From the NCBI GenBank assembly GCA_020881915.1, contig JAJFPB010000005.1, positions 2,108,001 to 2,172,000 of the forward strand: DNA of 64,000 nucleotides. Reading direction: 5' to 3'. Positions 24,801 through 35,074 of this stretch are shown here, piece after piece. Within the stretch, counting starts at the first letter, position 1. Every line of letters begins with the position of its first letter. The notes below the pieces were generated by a model. That model saw only the letters and a list, made by a program, of their open reading frames with translations, made no database searches and had not been told where the DNA came from. The translations under genes and the position numbers were made by a program. The DNA comes from Paramyrothecium sp. XJ0827. Lineage: Eukaryota; Ascomycota; Sordariomycetes; Hypocreales; Stachybotryaceae.

Positions 24801-26082
24801 AGCAGCGTAAAACCCACCAGATGGAGTAAGTCATGTAATCTAACATCACTTGCAGGCACGTTGCTAATATTGTCGTAGGGAAATCGTCAAAGAAGAGGAA
24901 GACGAATTTGCCAAAGAACAGAAGGAGGCGGAAGCACGACTCAAGGCTCTCGAGGAACAGGTGAAACAGGGTAAGCTCAGAAAGGAAGAGGAGAAGAAGC
25001 GCAAGAAGGCAGCTTTGGCAGACGCCAAGGAGAAGGAAGCCAAGCTGGCGGCTCGGCGAGCGGAAATTGAGGCGGCGAAGCAACGCGAGCTGGAACTGCA
25101 GCGCCAGCTTGAAGCGCTGAACGACGAGGAGTCATCATCAGACGAGGACGAAGGCCCAAGTCAAATCACGCCTCAAGCTTCGACCCCAACTCACGGTGGC
25201 AGCCAAATCGGCAGTCAGGAGCTCGAGCGACCTAGTGCCGCCCCTGTTGCGTCGCCACCGGCTCAGCCAGCAGTTAGCCAATCGGCTTCTGAAGCAGAGA
25301 GTAAGAATCCTTACTTCAGGATGATGGCTCAACCATCCGATTCAACATCCCCAGCCGCTTCCACGACTGTACCCCCTGTACCAGCGCCAGCACCACCTGC
25401 TCCTCCAGCTCCTCCAGCTCCGCCAGCTGATGTTTCCACAAATCCCTTCCACCGGATGACCCAGGAGACCAAAGCCGTCCCTCCTCCTACCGCCGCTCCT
25501 TCGGCTCCCGTCTCCCGGCGCCGGGCTGACACCGATGATTGGGGCTCGGACAAGGACTCTGACGACGAGGATTCGGACGATGATGACCGACCAGGAGGCG
25601 GCAACGCGGCCCAGCTAGCATCGATCCTCTTCGGCACGATGGCGCCTCCCAGGCCTCTGTCGGCAGCCGGCAAGGATTCGGCACCGTCGAGCCCAGCACC
25701 GCCTCCCTTCAACGACAGCCCGGTTGCGGCGCCTCCCCCCCCTTCCCCGATGCCACCGACTGATGCAGCTTCGGGAGCACCCGCAGCTCCTCCTCCTCCG
25801 CCGCCGATGCCAGGCAGCACCGAGGCTCCTTCTGCACCGCCTCCCCCTCCACCTCCGCCTCCCGCCTCCGGCCCGCCACCACCACCACCACCTCCCCCCA
25901 TGGCCGGAGCGGGTGGTCCGCCGGCTCCACCACCACCACCTCCTGGCGATGCGCCAGCGCCCCCTTCAGGCGGAGGTCGCCCGTCAGGCTTCTTGAGCGA
26001 GATTCAGTTGGGCAAAGCACTGAAGAAGACGACCACCAAGGACAAGAGCGCAGCATCTGTAGCTGGACGTGTTCTCGATTGA
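21514..26082 (+). CDS. PAN1: Actin cytoskeleton-regulatory complex protein PAN1
   Basis: Endocytic coat scaffold that recruits adaptors and activates Arp2/3 at cortical actin patches, with END3 and SLA1. Exons 21514-22244, 22303-24825 and 24879-26082 close in frame to 1485 aa. Order of parts: a Gln/Pro-rich N-terminus with polyglutamine (about 105-130) and several xTGF motifs; EH domain 1 (about 198-285, split by intron 1 at SHIW-TLAD); more xTGF repeats; EH domain 2 (about 457-550, with [21 protein letters not shown]); coiled coils (about 640-720 and in the Glu/Lys/Arg-rich stretch around 960-1170); an acidic patch [11 protein letters not shown]; polyproline runs; and a C-terminal WH2-like actin-binding segment ([18 protein letters not shown]). 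All are expected for fungal PAN1. The xTG motifs match the target type of Ark1/Prk1 kinases, suggesting regulation by phosphorylation. Confidence 0.97.
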
Positions 26083-29000
26083 TCAATGTAGTATAGGAAG
26101 GACATGGCGGAGGCGGTTACCTTGTAGTGTGTTTCTCGTCATGCCTAGTGCCTACAAGATCATACTTCCGGTGTAAGTGGTGACTCGGGGAAGTAAAGCC
26201 AGTAGTAGTTTAGCAAGTCACCTGTATGTGTGTATAAGAGCAGTCGGACTGTATGTTCTGGGTTGAGAATTATCACAATTTCATGCATTTGACGTCTCAT
26301 TAGTAGTCGATATAACACGCATAATATATACCATACGTCAGGGCATTCATTGATTGCCACAAATCAGCTGTGAGGCTGCATTCTTACGCTCAAAATCGTA
26401 GACAATTAGTCGCCTCCTCGACCCGGATGAGAAGTGGGGCATACAGTAACTGGCAGTCCATGGTTGAAATCACCAACATGCAGTTAAGAACCGAGTTGCA
26501 TGAGCCCAATGCAGCTGGAGAGTAAACACCCGAAGCTTGACGAAAAGCGCATCGCTGCTTGGCCACCAAATCCAAGACGCCCTGGACTACTGCAGCATAT
26601 AGCACGAGCCACAAAATGCAAATCCAACCCATTACAGGACCTAGTGTTGGCTGAACTCAGCTTGGACACAAAATCTTGCGATTCTTGGCTGTTGATCGCG
26701 GAACTATGGCGAGCTACCTTAGGCCGGTTGGGTACGGGCAGGGAGCTCGACTAGCGGGCATGGACCAAAGCGATGACCGTGCTAGAGGGAGCCACCTTGT
26801 TCTAGTCGTGAAGCTAGAAAACCAAGCACAGATCTCGCGGGAAATCAAGGTACGGCAAGATTGGAGCATTATGCCATCCTCGAGATACGATGGAGCGACG
26901 GTGATGCAACACCCAAAGCTCGATGATGAGGCAGATAGGGACAGCTGATGAAATTCGCATTGAGAGCCCCTCTGGCATTCTCATTCTCAGGCGACACAAG
27001 CGCTGGCCGGGAGTGCAAGACGCGCGCGTGTTTCCACCGCCCCCCCTTTTTTCTTCTTTCTTTTCCCATCCAATCTGTCTCTTGCATGTCTCCGATCGTG
27101 TACTATGGAGCCAGGACGAATGGTCAAGACAAGTGAACCAGGAACGAGAGACAAGCGAAACGGATCAGACAGACTTAATTACACGAAGGGAGACATGTTA
27201 GCCAAAGGAGGTTTGCGGGCCATGATGTCACGGGCTGCAGGGGTGGCAGGAAAAGGTCAAATTGCAAGATAGCGGCGGTACCTTCGTGTAACGAACGCAG
27301 GCAATTCCACGAGGACTAACTGCTCAAATTGGGCATTGAAGGATCCCAGACGTGGAAGTAGAGAACATGCCGGCAGATGTATGCAGAGCTTCCCCATAAA
27401 AGCAACTAAGCAGACTTACACAATACCATCCCAACAACGTGCCCGAGTCCTAGTCCTGGTCCAGTAGAGGAAAACGGGTAGTTGGAGAGTGTCACAAGCT
27501 CGGATGCTGGTCTTCTCGAGCCATTCCTCACATGCTTCCTGTGTCGGATGGAGTAGGGGGGGGTTGAATTGCGAGATCCGGGGTCGGCAGCTGGGCAGTG
27601 GCTATGGCCAAGATGCGAGACACCAATTAGCATGACCGAGGAATGGAAGAAGGAGTAGCATTTGATCACAATTACGATATTGGATCATGATCGAGATACG
27701 TGCAGGAGAGACGATTCCGAGAGCGGCATGGCCTTCTGGGTCGGTTCGCTGGCAATGATGCAGGGCCCCCAATTTTCTTGATGCAAGTGCGCAGCATTTA
27801 GCGGCAAATCCCTCTTTTTGCGTCGTGTCGAATGGGTCCAACAGGCTCGATCCGATCAGAATTGCATTACGGTGCAGCATACAGGTACAGAGTACAGCAG
27901 CGTACAGTACAGTGCTGTAACGTAATGTACTGTTCATGGCGGCTGCGACGGAACCTGGCTGCTGGCACCTCATGTCGTTCGATCTTCACAAAACCCCGTG
28001 CCCGGAGGTTGAGCGAGCCTCTTTGATAAGATGGTGGTCAAAGAAAGAAAAGATACGTACCTGACCTGCTAGCCCGGGCCTCAGGGCTCTGGATTCCGCG
28101 GCACGCAAAAAATGCCCCAATCCAGGCAGAAGCCGAAAGCGTGTGAGTTGATTGGCCAGGAACGCGTCCGACTCAAAACAAAGGAACGCGTTCCAAAAGC
28201 GCGGCCGGCGTCGCGCCCAGCGCCCGCCCAATCCAACGACCATCCATCCATCCCACATTCACGCTCCTGTGGCTCAGTCGCTCTCCTTTTCCCGCGAACC
28301 AATCGAGAAACGCCTGGCTTGCAGCGTGCGGGGCCTTTGCCGACGCAGGAGACCTGCAACCCATTAGACATCGCCTCTCCCTGCATCGGGACAGCCGCCC
28401 TCTCTTGCAGACCCGGGCCCAACGTGCTGTGGCTGGCTGTTGATGCATCATCATCTGCGGCCCCCAGAACGCCGGCCCCTTACCCGTCTCGAATTGATGC
28501 ATCAGAGAGAGAAGGAAAGAGACCTAGCAGTAAAAAAGAAAGCTTTCGGCAAGAACTGAGGAGAGAGTCTCGGCGCTTCAATCCACCTTTTCATTCTGCT
28601 GCGGCTTTGTGCCGTCAATTTTCGCTCTCCCGGTCCGCGCTCCTCGGTTCGGGATTTTTTTAGTACTTACAAGTTCCATACCTTTGACGTAAAGCGCGAT
28701 CCGTGTTCTCGGTCGGACTCAAAGCTCTCCACAACTAGGGGTAGGGAGAGAAAGAGAGAAAAAAAAAAACCGTGACAAAGACCGGAAAGAGAAAAGGGAC
28801 CCAAGTCACACAATTGCTCTCTCATTCGCCTTGTCTCGTATGCCGTTCCCCGCGCGTCACGTTTACATTGCTTCGATCTCTGAACAAGGTTGACTGACGG
28901 TGCAGTCACTACTGTACTGTACGGGGCTCTTCGATCTCGTGTCGCGCACGGCACGACGTTTGGCGCTTCCGTTTCGCCCCAACTGGCCAGACGTAGAGAG

Positions 29001-30243
29001 ACCACGCGCGTTCACGGCAAAGAGGTGCAGCGCAGCGGGATCTATGCATAGGCAACGCCGTCAATCACATCGATCATTGAGCGGAAGAGCCCACATCTGG
29101 TGCTACCGTGCAAATACAGGTACAAGTACTTCAACGTCAGTGAGGACACCACAAAGGCACCAAGCAGCACAGAAAAAGCCCATTTTTTCGCGTCAACGTC
29201 TCTTTCATTCGTCGCTCGACCCCAATCCGAAACAACCCCCGCCCTTCCCTCGACTCCTCTTTCAAGACCTGCCCGGCGGGAACAAACGACGTCTGGACGC
29301 GAAGGCACACGACTTTCTCGAGCACCCTCGATGAAGCCATTAGACGCCCTCGCCCGCGCCCAACTTGCTCTGCTTAGCCTCCAACCCCTGTTGGTCGTGT
29401 CAGCCTAAGTTCTTCTCACCCAATCCCTGGCTGCCCTGGCACCCCTGCCCTGCTTTCTCCGGGGGATCCACTAGGTCTCGTCCAAGGTCGGCATCGCTGA
29501 GTTGGCCAACCTTGACTGGCTTGGTCTTGGTCTTGGACTTGGTCAGGCAGTCAATCTACGCTGCACCAGATTCGCCAGGTACCTTTCCTCTCGAGTACCG
29601 GTACAGGTATTCTGCCGCGTCCACCCACCTTTCCCTTCGCTCTCTCCGTTCGATTGAGTCGACTCGTCCTTGTCCTCCCTCCATCCCCTCTCCCTCGTTC
29701 GCCTTTGACCTTTCGCTTTCGTCCCACCAAATCTTCCCTTTTTGTTTCTTCCTCTTCTCTTGCATGCGTTTCTTCAATTTCAACGCCAACCTCGAGCTTC
29801 ACCCTATTCCCACGACCTTTCCAACACGGCTCGCCGATTACTGCCTGAGCTGAACCCGCCGCCCCCCACGACGCGCACTATCAGACTCGTCGCTTAAGCT
29901 CCTAACCCCCGAACGTCCCATCCCGCCTCACATCGCATTGCATCCACTCTCCTCCATCGTCGACATTGGAGCCCTGGCATCACGCCCCACAGTCATTAAA
30001 ACATACAGAGTTCATCCAGGTAAGCTACTGAACCTACTCTCCTAGTTTCCTCCGGTCTTTCATGCGTCGCCCAAGTCAAATATTTTGACAGATGACGCCG
30101 CCGCCGTCTCGCCGCCGGCTACATTATCTTGCCCAACGCCCGCTCATCCCCGTCCGTCTCGATACTGATCACCCGGCAGACCCTACCCCTTTTGGTTACC
30201 TTCCTACGCGACTGAGCTCGACTCCGACTAGCAGCTGGCCACG
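26083..30243. other. 4.2-kb region between PAN1 and the forkhead gene
   Basis: It holds the PAN1 3' end and a long upstream region of the forkhead gene. No supported protein gene: the open frames (for example 28112-28663 plus and 27602-27973 minus) overlap on both strands with coding-unlike composition. From about 29200 to 30240 the plus strand is strongly pyrimidine-rich, as in a long transcribed leader. A perfect 8-bp inverted repeat (ACAGTACA and TGTACTGT, 14-nt spacer) sits at 27904-27933. Confidence 0.5.
30020..30091 (+). other. Probable 5' UTR intron of the forkhead gene
   Basis: A GTAAGC donor directly after CCAG at 30019 and a TTTTGACAG acceptor at 30091 bound a 72-nt stretch upstream of the forkhead ATG. 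Size and signals match the coding introns in this window. It is inferred; transcript reads across it would confirm it. Confidence 0.55.
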
Positions 30244-30319
30244 ATGGCCAGACCAACGCGTTTCCTTAGCTCGCACGAGCCTCTGCACATCTTCCAGGAC
30301 GATATCTTCGACGCCGTAG
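30092..30319 (+). promoter_or_regulatory. Upstream ORF overlapping the forkhead start codon
   Basis: A 75-codon frame whose ATG is the first triplet after the predicted leader intron. It runs past the forkhead ATG at 30244 in another frame. Its start context after splicing is poor (C at -3), while the main ATG has A at -3 and G at +4, so leaky scanning would be expected. The peptide is Arg/Pro-rich and shows no domain. Confidence 0.4.
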
Positions 30320-32508
30320 CCCCCATGACGAGCCACGCACCTATGCCATCCATCAGCAAAGCTCCTCGCCGCCCGTTGAGCAGTTCAAACTCAAACGTTG
30401 TTCTCAACCCACCAGCTTCTTTACACTCTGCATACTCACCCTACAAATCAAAGTCGTCATCACCACGATCGCCCCTGAAAAGTTGGCAAGGGAACAAGCT
30501 GAACTCGGTTCCCATGGCTCCACCAATGGGCAAAGGTCGTGCAACCGATTCTTTGCAAAAGAAACCGTACTTGTCCAAGTTCAAGACGGGCCCGCAAAAG
30601 CCGTCATTCGACCCAAACATGGCCTTCGGCAAGGAGAATATGCATCCACAGATCTTCCCCGCGCCCGCTACCATCGACATGTCAATCGAGACGTACTATC
30701 AAAAACCCAATGGCAAGCGAGGCCTTATGGACGCCGCCCCCATCAAGGAATCGAGACCTACAAAGAAGAGCAAGGTGGAGGACCAGGCCCTGCCGCCGCA
30801 CGATTCATTTCCACCGATCACGGATGATGGTGCCAAACCTCCTCACAGCTACGCTCAGCTCATCGGCATGGCCATCCTGCGCTCGCCCATGCGTCGCCTG
30901 ACTCTTGCTCAAATTTACAAGTGGATAAGCGACAACTACTCCTTCTACAACCCCAACGACGCGGGATGGCAAAACAGTATCCGTCATAATCTCAGTCTCC
31001 ACAAGAATTTTATCAAGATTGAGAGACCCAAGGACGATCCTGGCAAGGGCAACTACTGGGGCATTGAGCCGGGCACCGAGTTCCAGTTTCTTAAGGAGAA
31101 GCCTACTCGAAAGACAGCCGCAACAGCGGAAAACCTGCCCGTCATGTCCACACGTCTAGAGCCGTCACGGCCAGCGACCATGATGATGCCAGAGCCGACG
31201 CTCCCGCCTCCAGGTCCTGCCCGCCAGGCCGCGCTTCCTCCTCTTCCCACCTCCCAAGCAACCATGTCAATGCTTGCTGACCTTTCTTCTGACGCGACCA
31301 TTCTCGTATCTGATGGTGCTGCACCAGAAGAATCTGGCGACAAGCACGGGGAGGATGAATTACCATTGGAATCGTCCGTCTACTCACCTCTACCCGCCAC
31401 GATGCACTCCTCGCCGCCGATGCCCCGACGCTCCAGCCACCGAAGTGGCACACCACCTCCTGTATCTCATCATGCAACATCATCGGTCTCGCGGTCTCAC
31501 AAGCGAAAGTTCGCGTCCATGGACGACAGCGGTTACATATCATCCCTAGAGTCTTCCGTCATGCGGCCAAATCAGAAGGCCATGCTACTCACATCCGAAG
31601 CCGACCGACCACGAATCAAGCGAGGCCGGGCTGAGGAGGAAATTGCCCGTCTACGTAATTCATCGCCATTTAGCCCAACCAAGGCTCGCTCTCACTCTGT
31701 GTACGGACCGGTCTCTTCATCTCCACTACGACAGGCCCATGAAAATCAGATGCTACCCCCCTTGACTCCGATTGTCAAGATGAAGCCACCGGTGCGGCCA
31801 CCACCATCCGTTTCACCGAATACCAACTTGCGCATCCACCGTGACAAGGTCCGTCACATGCTTCAATCGCCTCTACGACGCGTCACGGGCGTTAGCGAAG
31901 ACAACGTGCCATGGAGTCCAGCGTTCCAATTAGACGAATCGGTGTACAACTTTGACGACATCACGGTCAACACGACTGATTTCGACATATTCCAGGATCT
32001 GAGCGGCATCGATGACAACGTGTTTGCTACGCTTAGCTCGATGGATGGTGGATCTCCGATCAAGCGCTCGGCAAAACGGGCACGCCTGGATCGATCCTTG
32101 TCTACCTCTGCTCTCGGCGATGTAACGAATTCAATTACCAAAAGGCCGGTCACTTCGGCGCCGTTGCTCAGGGTACCAGAGCAATCGCCCATGCAATTTC
32201 TTGACACGCCGAGCAAAGCATTTGAGGGGCTTGGATCTCCGTCCAAACTCTTTCAGCAGTCGCCCATACGCGGCAACTCGCCGACCAAATTCTCTGGATT
32301 GCTGGAACTCCCGGCGGACGGGGATTGGCCGGCACTTATGATTGATCCCAGCGAGTTCATCACGAGCACGGAGCCCGACATGTCAGACCTGGGCGGCCTC
32401 GACATCCTTCAAGGGTTTGAGAAGATTGGGTCTGGGGCTCAGACCTCCAAGCCAACAAACAGGGGCAACAAGCCTGGACTGGGACGAAGCTATACGACAA
32501 CTTTCTAG
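30244..32508 (+). CDS. Forkhead transcription factor without FHA domain (HCM1/Sep1 type)
   Basis: Single-exon gene of 754 aa. The forkhead winged helix is at about residues 197-285, from KPPHSYAQLIGMAILRS through the recognition helix AGWQNSIRHNLSLHKNF to GNYWGIEPGTEFQF. There is no FHA domain, so it fits the HCM1/Sep1 class (cell-cycle and septation genes) better than Fkh1/Fkh2; that assignment is inferred. Flanking regions are disordered and rich in Ser-Pro and Thr-Pro sites (for example SPRSPLKS and NSSPFSPTKAR), as expected for a cyclin-dependent-kinase target. An N-terminal KPSFDPNMAFGKEN segment contains a KEN box, which may mark it for APC/C-driven turnover. The start is fixed by an in-frame TAG four codons upstream of the ATG. 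Confidence 0.92.
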   Translation: MARPTRFLSSHEPLHIFQDDIFDAVAPMTSHAPMPSISKAPRRPLSSSNSNVVLNPPASLHSAYSPYKSKSSSPRSPLKSWQGNKLNSVPMAPPMGKGRATDSLQKKPYLSKFKTGPQKPSFDPNMAFGKENMHPQIFPAPATIDMSIETYYQKPNGKRGLMDAAPIKESRPTKKSKVEDQALPPHDSFPPITDDGAKPPHSYAQLIGMAILRSPMRRLTLAQIYKWISDNYSFYNPNDAGWQNSIRHNLSLHKNFIKIERPKDDPGKGNYWGIEPGTEFQFLKEKPTRKTAATAENLPVMSTRLEPSRPATMMMPEPTLPPPGPARQAALPPLPTSQATMSMLADLSSDATILVSDGAAPEESGDKHGEDELPLESSVYSPLPATMHSSPPMPRRSSHRSGTPPPVSHHATSSVSRSHKRKFASMDDSGYISSLESSVMRPNQKAMLLTSEADRPRIKRGRAEEEIARLRNSSPFSPTKARSHSVYGPVSSSPLRQAHENQMLPPLTPIVKMKPPVRPPPSVSPNTNLRIHRDKVRHMLQSPLRRVTGVSEDNVPWSPAFQLDESVYNFDDITVNTTDFDIFQDLSGIDDNVFATLSSMDGGSPIKRSAKRARLDRSLSTSALGDVTNSITKRPVTSAPLLRVPEQSPMQFLDTPSKAFEGLGSPSKLFQQSPIRGNSPTKFSGLLELPADGDWPALMIDPSEFITSTEPDMSDLGGLDILQGFEKIGSGAQTSKPTNRGNKPGLGRSYTTTF

Positions 32509-33311
32509 AAGACGAGTGACACTAGCATAATACTGTGGGCACAAACGAGAACAAGGCACCTTTACGATATCACGACTTAATGAGTGGGAGAAACTAGCTA
32601 ATATTGAGCTGGTGGCAACTATGCCATGGCATGAGTTCACGTTGAGATAGATGAGGAAACACGGCGGGTTAGACCTGAGATGTCAGCTGGCTTCACCGCC
32701 AGCTCTGGCTGTTTTGAGAGGCAGGATACTGTGGAGCTGTACCGCGAACAACCTCTTACTGTTTTGTTATTTACGGTGGATTAACCTTGTTTTAATGCTT
32801 ATTGCTTCTTCTGCTTCCCTAATCTTGCTTGGATGCTTGGAGTCTGGAAAGTGAAAGGGTTTTGGGAATGGCTTTTGAGTAGTTGGAACTTTTGCTTAAG
32901 AACAAATAAGAATGCTAGGATGGGACACTACCATTCCTTTTCTCCGTACAAAAAACCATCCTCCTGTTCGTTGTGTGACTAAGTCATCTCAAAGCAGTCG
33001 AGGCGTCTCAACATGCATTCGCTCCTGTACTCCAGCTGTCCCCTCTCTCTTTTCTTGTTTAACGAAATAGTAAGCGGCCAAGAGATGCTGAATCGCCGCA
33101 ATAGTAGGGATAGCAAAATATTGCATGTTTTGTCTCCTTGGGTATCTATTAACAAGCCTTTGTGAGCCCTCCGATGTGAGCGAGCAGGTTTATCCCTCAA
33201 CGCAAAACGCCGCCTTTCCCCTTGACCGATCAAGCAAATGTAAAAATGAGAAATCGAATGACTGTATGTACACGGTTGGTTTATGCTGGGTGGTGGCCCG
33301 ACTCTTCCGTA
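32509..33311. other. Intergenic between convergent forkhead gene and ATG101
   Basis: Holds the 3' untranslated regions of two convergent genes. Short frames here (for example 32979-33233 minus) have no support. No gene is seen. Confidence 0.6.
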
Positions 33312-34334
33312 TCAGTAAATGCGCATACGGGTGGCCCATCCTGTCTCCTTCTGGTCGATGGTGATCTTGTAGGGGAACGGATTCGAGCCTTGCGTGGTGA
33401 TGGGCGGAATGTGGTCCTTGTGGGTGTTGGCGAAGGTGACGATTTTCATGGCCGTTGTTAGGAGGGTCTGTTCCATTGCGCGTCGCACCTTGGCTTTCTC
33501 TAGAAAGACAGACGGCAAGAGCCATGAGTTAGCAGCGGCAACGATCGCGATTATTGACAGAAGAGGGAGAGAGGGCAACAGAGCAGCTAGCCGGGGTTTG
33601 CCGGCTTGGATCGAGCGAACCATGCGGCGGAGAAAGTGCAGGGAGGTGTTGAGGGTCTCTGCGGTGGATGGGGTAAACACACCACTCTCAGTCCGAGGCT
33701 CGGCGACGGTGACTTTCACGGTCCAGCACTCCCAGCAAACCTCCTCGTCGCCTCTGGCGAGCCACGCCTTACGTCGACGTTTCTCGAAGAACTGGACGGC
33801 AACCTGGGCGCGGCCGCCGCTGCCGTTGTTGCTGCTGCTGGCGGAGGAGTTGTTGCCGATGGCGGAGGAGCGCTCGGCGTCGAGCTGGCGCTCCAGGGCA
33901 AAGGCGCGCTGCTCGATCATGGTCTCGAGCTCGTCGTCGTCGACGTAGGGGAGGGTGAGGTCGAGGACATCGCGGGTCTGGGGGACGAGGGAAGGGAAGA
34001 AGCGGTTGAAGAAGATTGTGTGGAGGATACCTGGAGGAAGCAGCAAAGAAGACGAGCGTCAGTGACAGGGTCAGGCAACTAGTGGGAGGGTCGGTTCTTT
34101 TCAACGATTCCGGTACTCTCGCAAAGGCCGCATTGCGAATAGTGTGCGTGGGGAGATGCAACGCGACGGCATGGTAGGGAGGTAAGGGGAGGCAAAGTGA
34201 GGCGAGGTGAGGCGATGGTGATGGCGAGGGCGAGGGCGAGGGGTGGTGGTGAACGTACCTTTGACGACGTCACGGACGGACCTGGGGTCTGTGAAGACGT
34301 CCAAGATGAACTCGGGAGGGCCCTTCTGGTCCAT
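33312..34334 (-). CDS. ATG101: Autophagy-related protein 101 (ATG101, HORMA-fold)
   Basis: HORMA-domain subunit that stabilises ATG13 in the ATG1 kinase complex of fungi lacking ATG29/ATG31. Exons are complement(33312-33499, 33602-34030, 34259-34334). The first intron (228 nt) has a GTACGT donor and joins SVRDVVK to GILHTIFFNRFFPSLVP. The second (33500-33601, 102 nt) is inferred: it begins with GC, has a GCTAAC branch site and a TTTCTAG acceptor. Removing it keeps frame and joins VRSIQA to EKAKVRRAMEQTLLTTA, giving 230 aa, close to the roughly 220 aa of the family. Left in, it would put a 34-residue hydrophobic insert in the fold (264 aa). Family signature stretches are EFILDVFTDP, FFEKRRRKAWLARGDEEVCWECWTVKV and FANTHKDHIPPITT. 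The frame is open to an earlier ATG at 34442; MDQKGPPEFILDVF fits the family better. Confidence 0.93.
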
Positions 34335-35074
34335 GGCAAGGCCGGCAGAGGTTGAATCGTGATGCGCCTCGGTTCTCGGTAGAAGGGCGGGAGGCCAGGC
34401 GAACGAGTCTGGGGAGCGGGAAAGGGTCGCTGGCGCAGTCATGCCAGCTCCGGTGTTCGTTTCTTGTTCTTGGTCAAGTTCGGCGGCTGGTTTGACTTCG
34501 CAGCAGCATTGTCATGGCCTTGTCACCCCCCCCTTCCTCCCCTCCCCCCACTGCTGCTGGGCGATAAGCGATAAGTGACAAGCGTTCCGTCACTCGGCGC
34601 TGCGTGTGCTCTGTGCTCTGCAACTCTGTACCTGGGGCTCGAGGGAGCGGGTCCTGGGGCTTCCTGGGGCTGGTGAATGCTTCTGGCCTTGCCAGCCACA
34701 GGTGGCTTCCCCTCCCTCCCCCCGTCCCCTAGAGCGCACTAATGGTGCCTTAGCTGGCTCTGGGCTCCAGCATCTGCTAGCCCAACTACCGTAGCGCAGG
34801 CGGCCGCGAACCGAGGTAAGTCGTGAAGCAAGCACCTTATCTTAGCTCGGGTGGAAGTCGCGGATAACGGCATCCGTACGGCGGTAGCTTCCCGTTCTCA
34901 GACCCGAACAAGCATCGCCCGATTCCATCATCATTGCACGTGCTGGACGAGCATCAGAACTCCCCACACTCTTCCTACCAGAATTTGCGTTTTTGTCGTC
35001 GTCGTCACAGTCGCCATCGCCCTCTCTTCTTCATGATACCCTAACGCGGACCTCCCTCTCCTCCTTTCCCAACC
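34335..35074. promoter_or_regulatory. Divergent promoter of ATG101 and PEX3
   Basis: About 740 nt between two start codons on opposite strands. It contains C-rich and CT-rich stretches and no supported gene. Confidence 0.6.

Noticed and set aside
25329..25901. 190-codon Gly-rich antisense frame opposite PAN1
   Set aside because: It is the complement of the PAN1 polyproline region; poly-Gly is the expected shadow.
28112..28663. 183-codon plus frame upstream of the forkhead gene
   Set aside because: The opposite strand is equally open, composition is not protein-like and no domain is visible.
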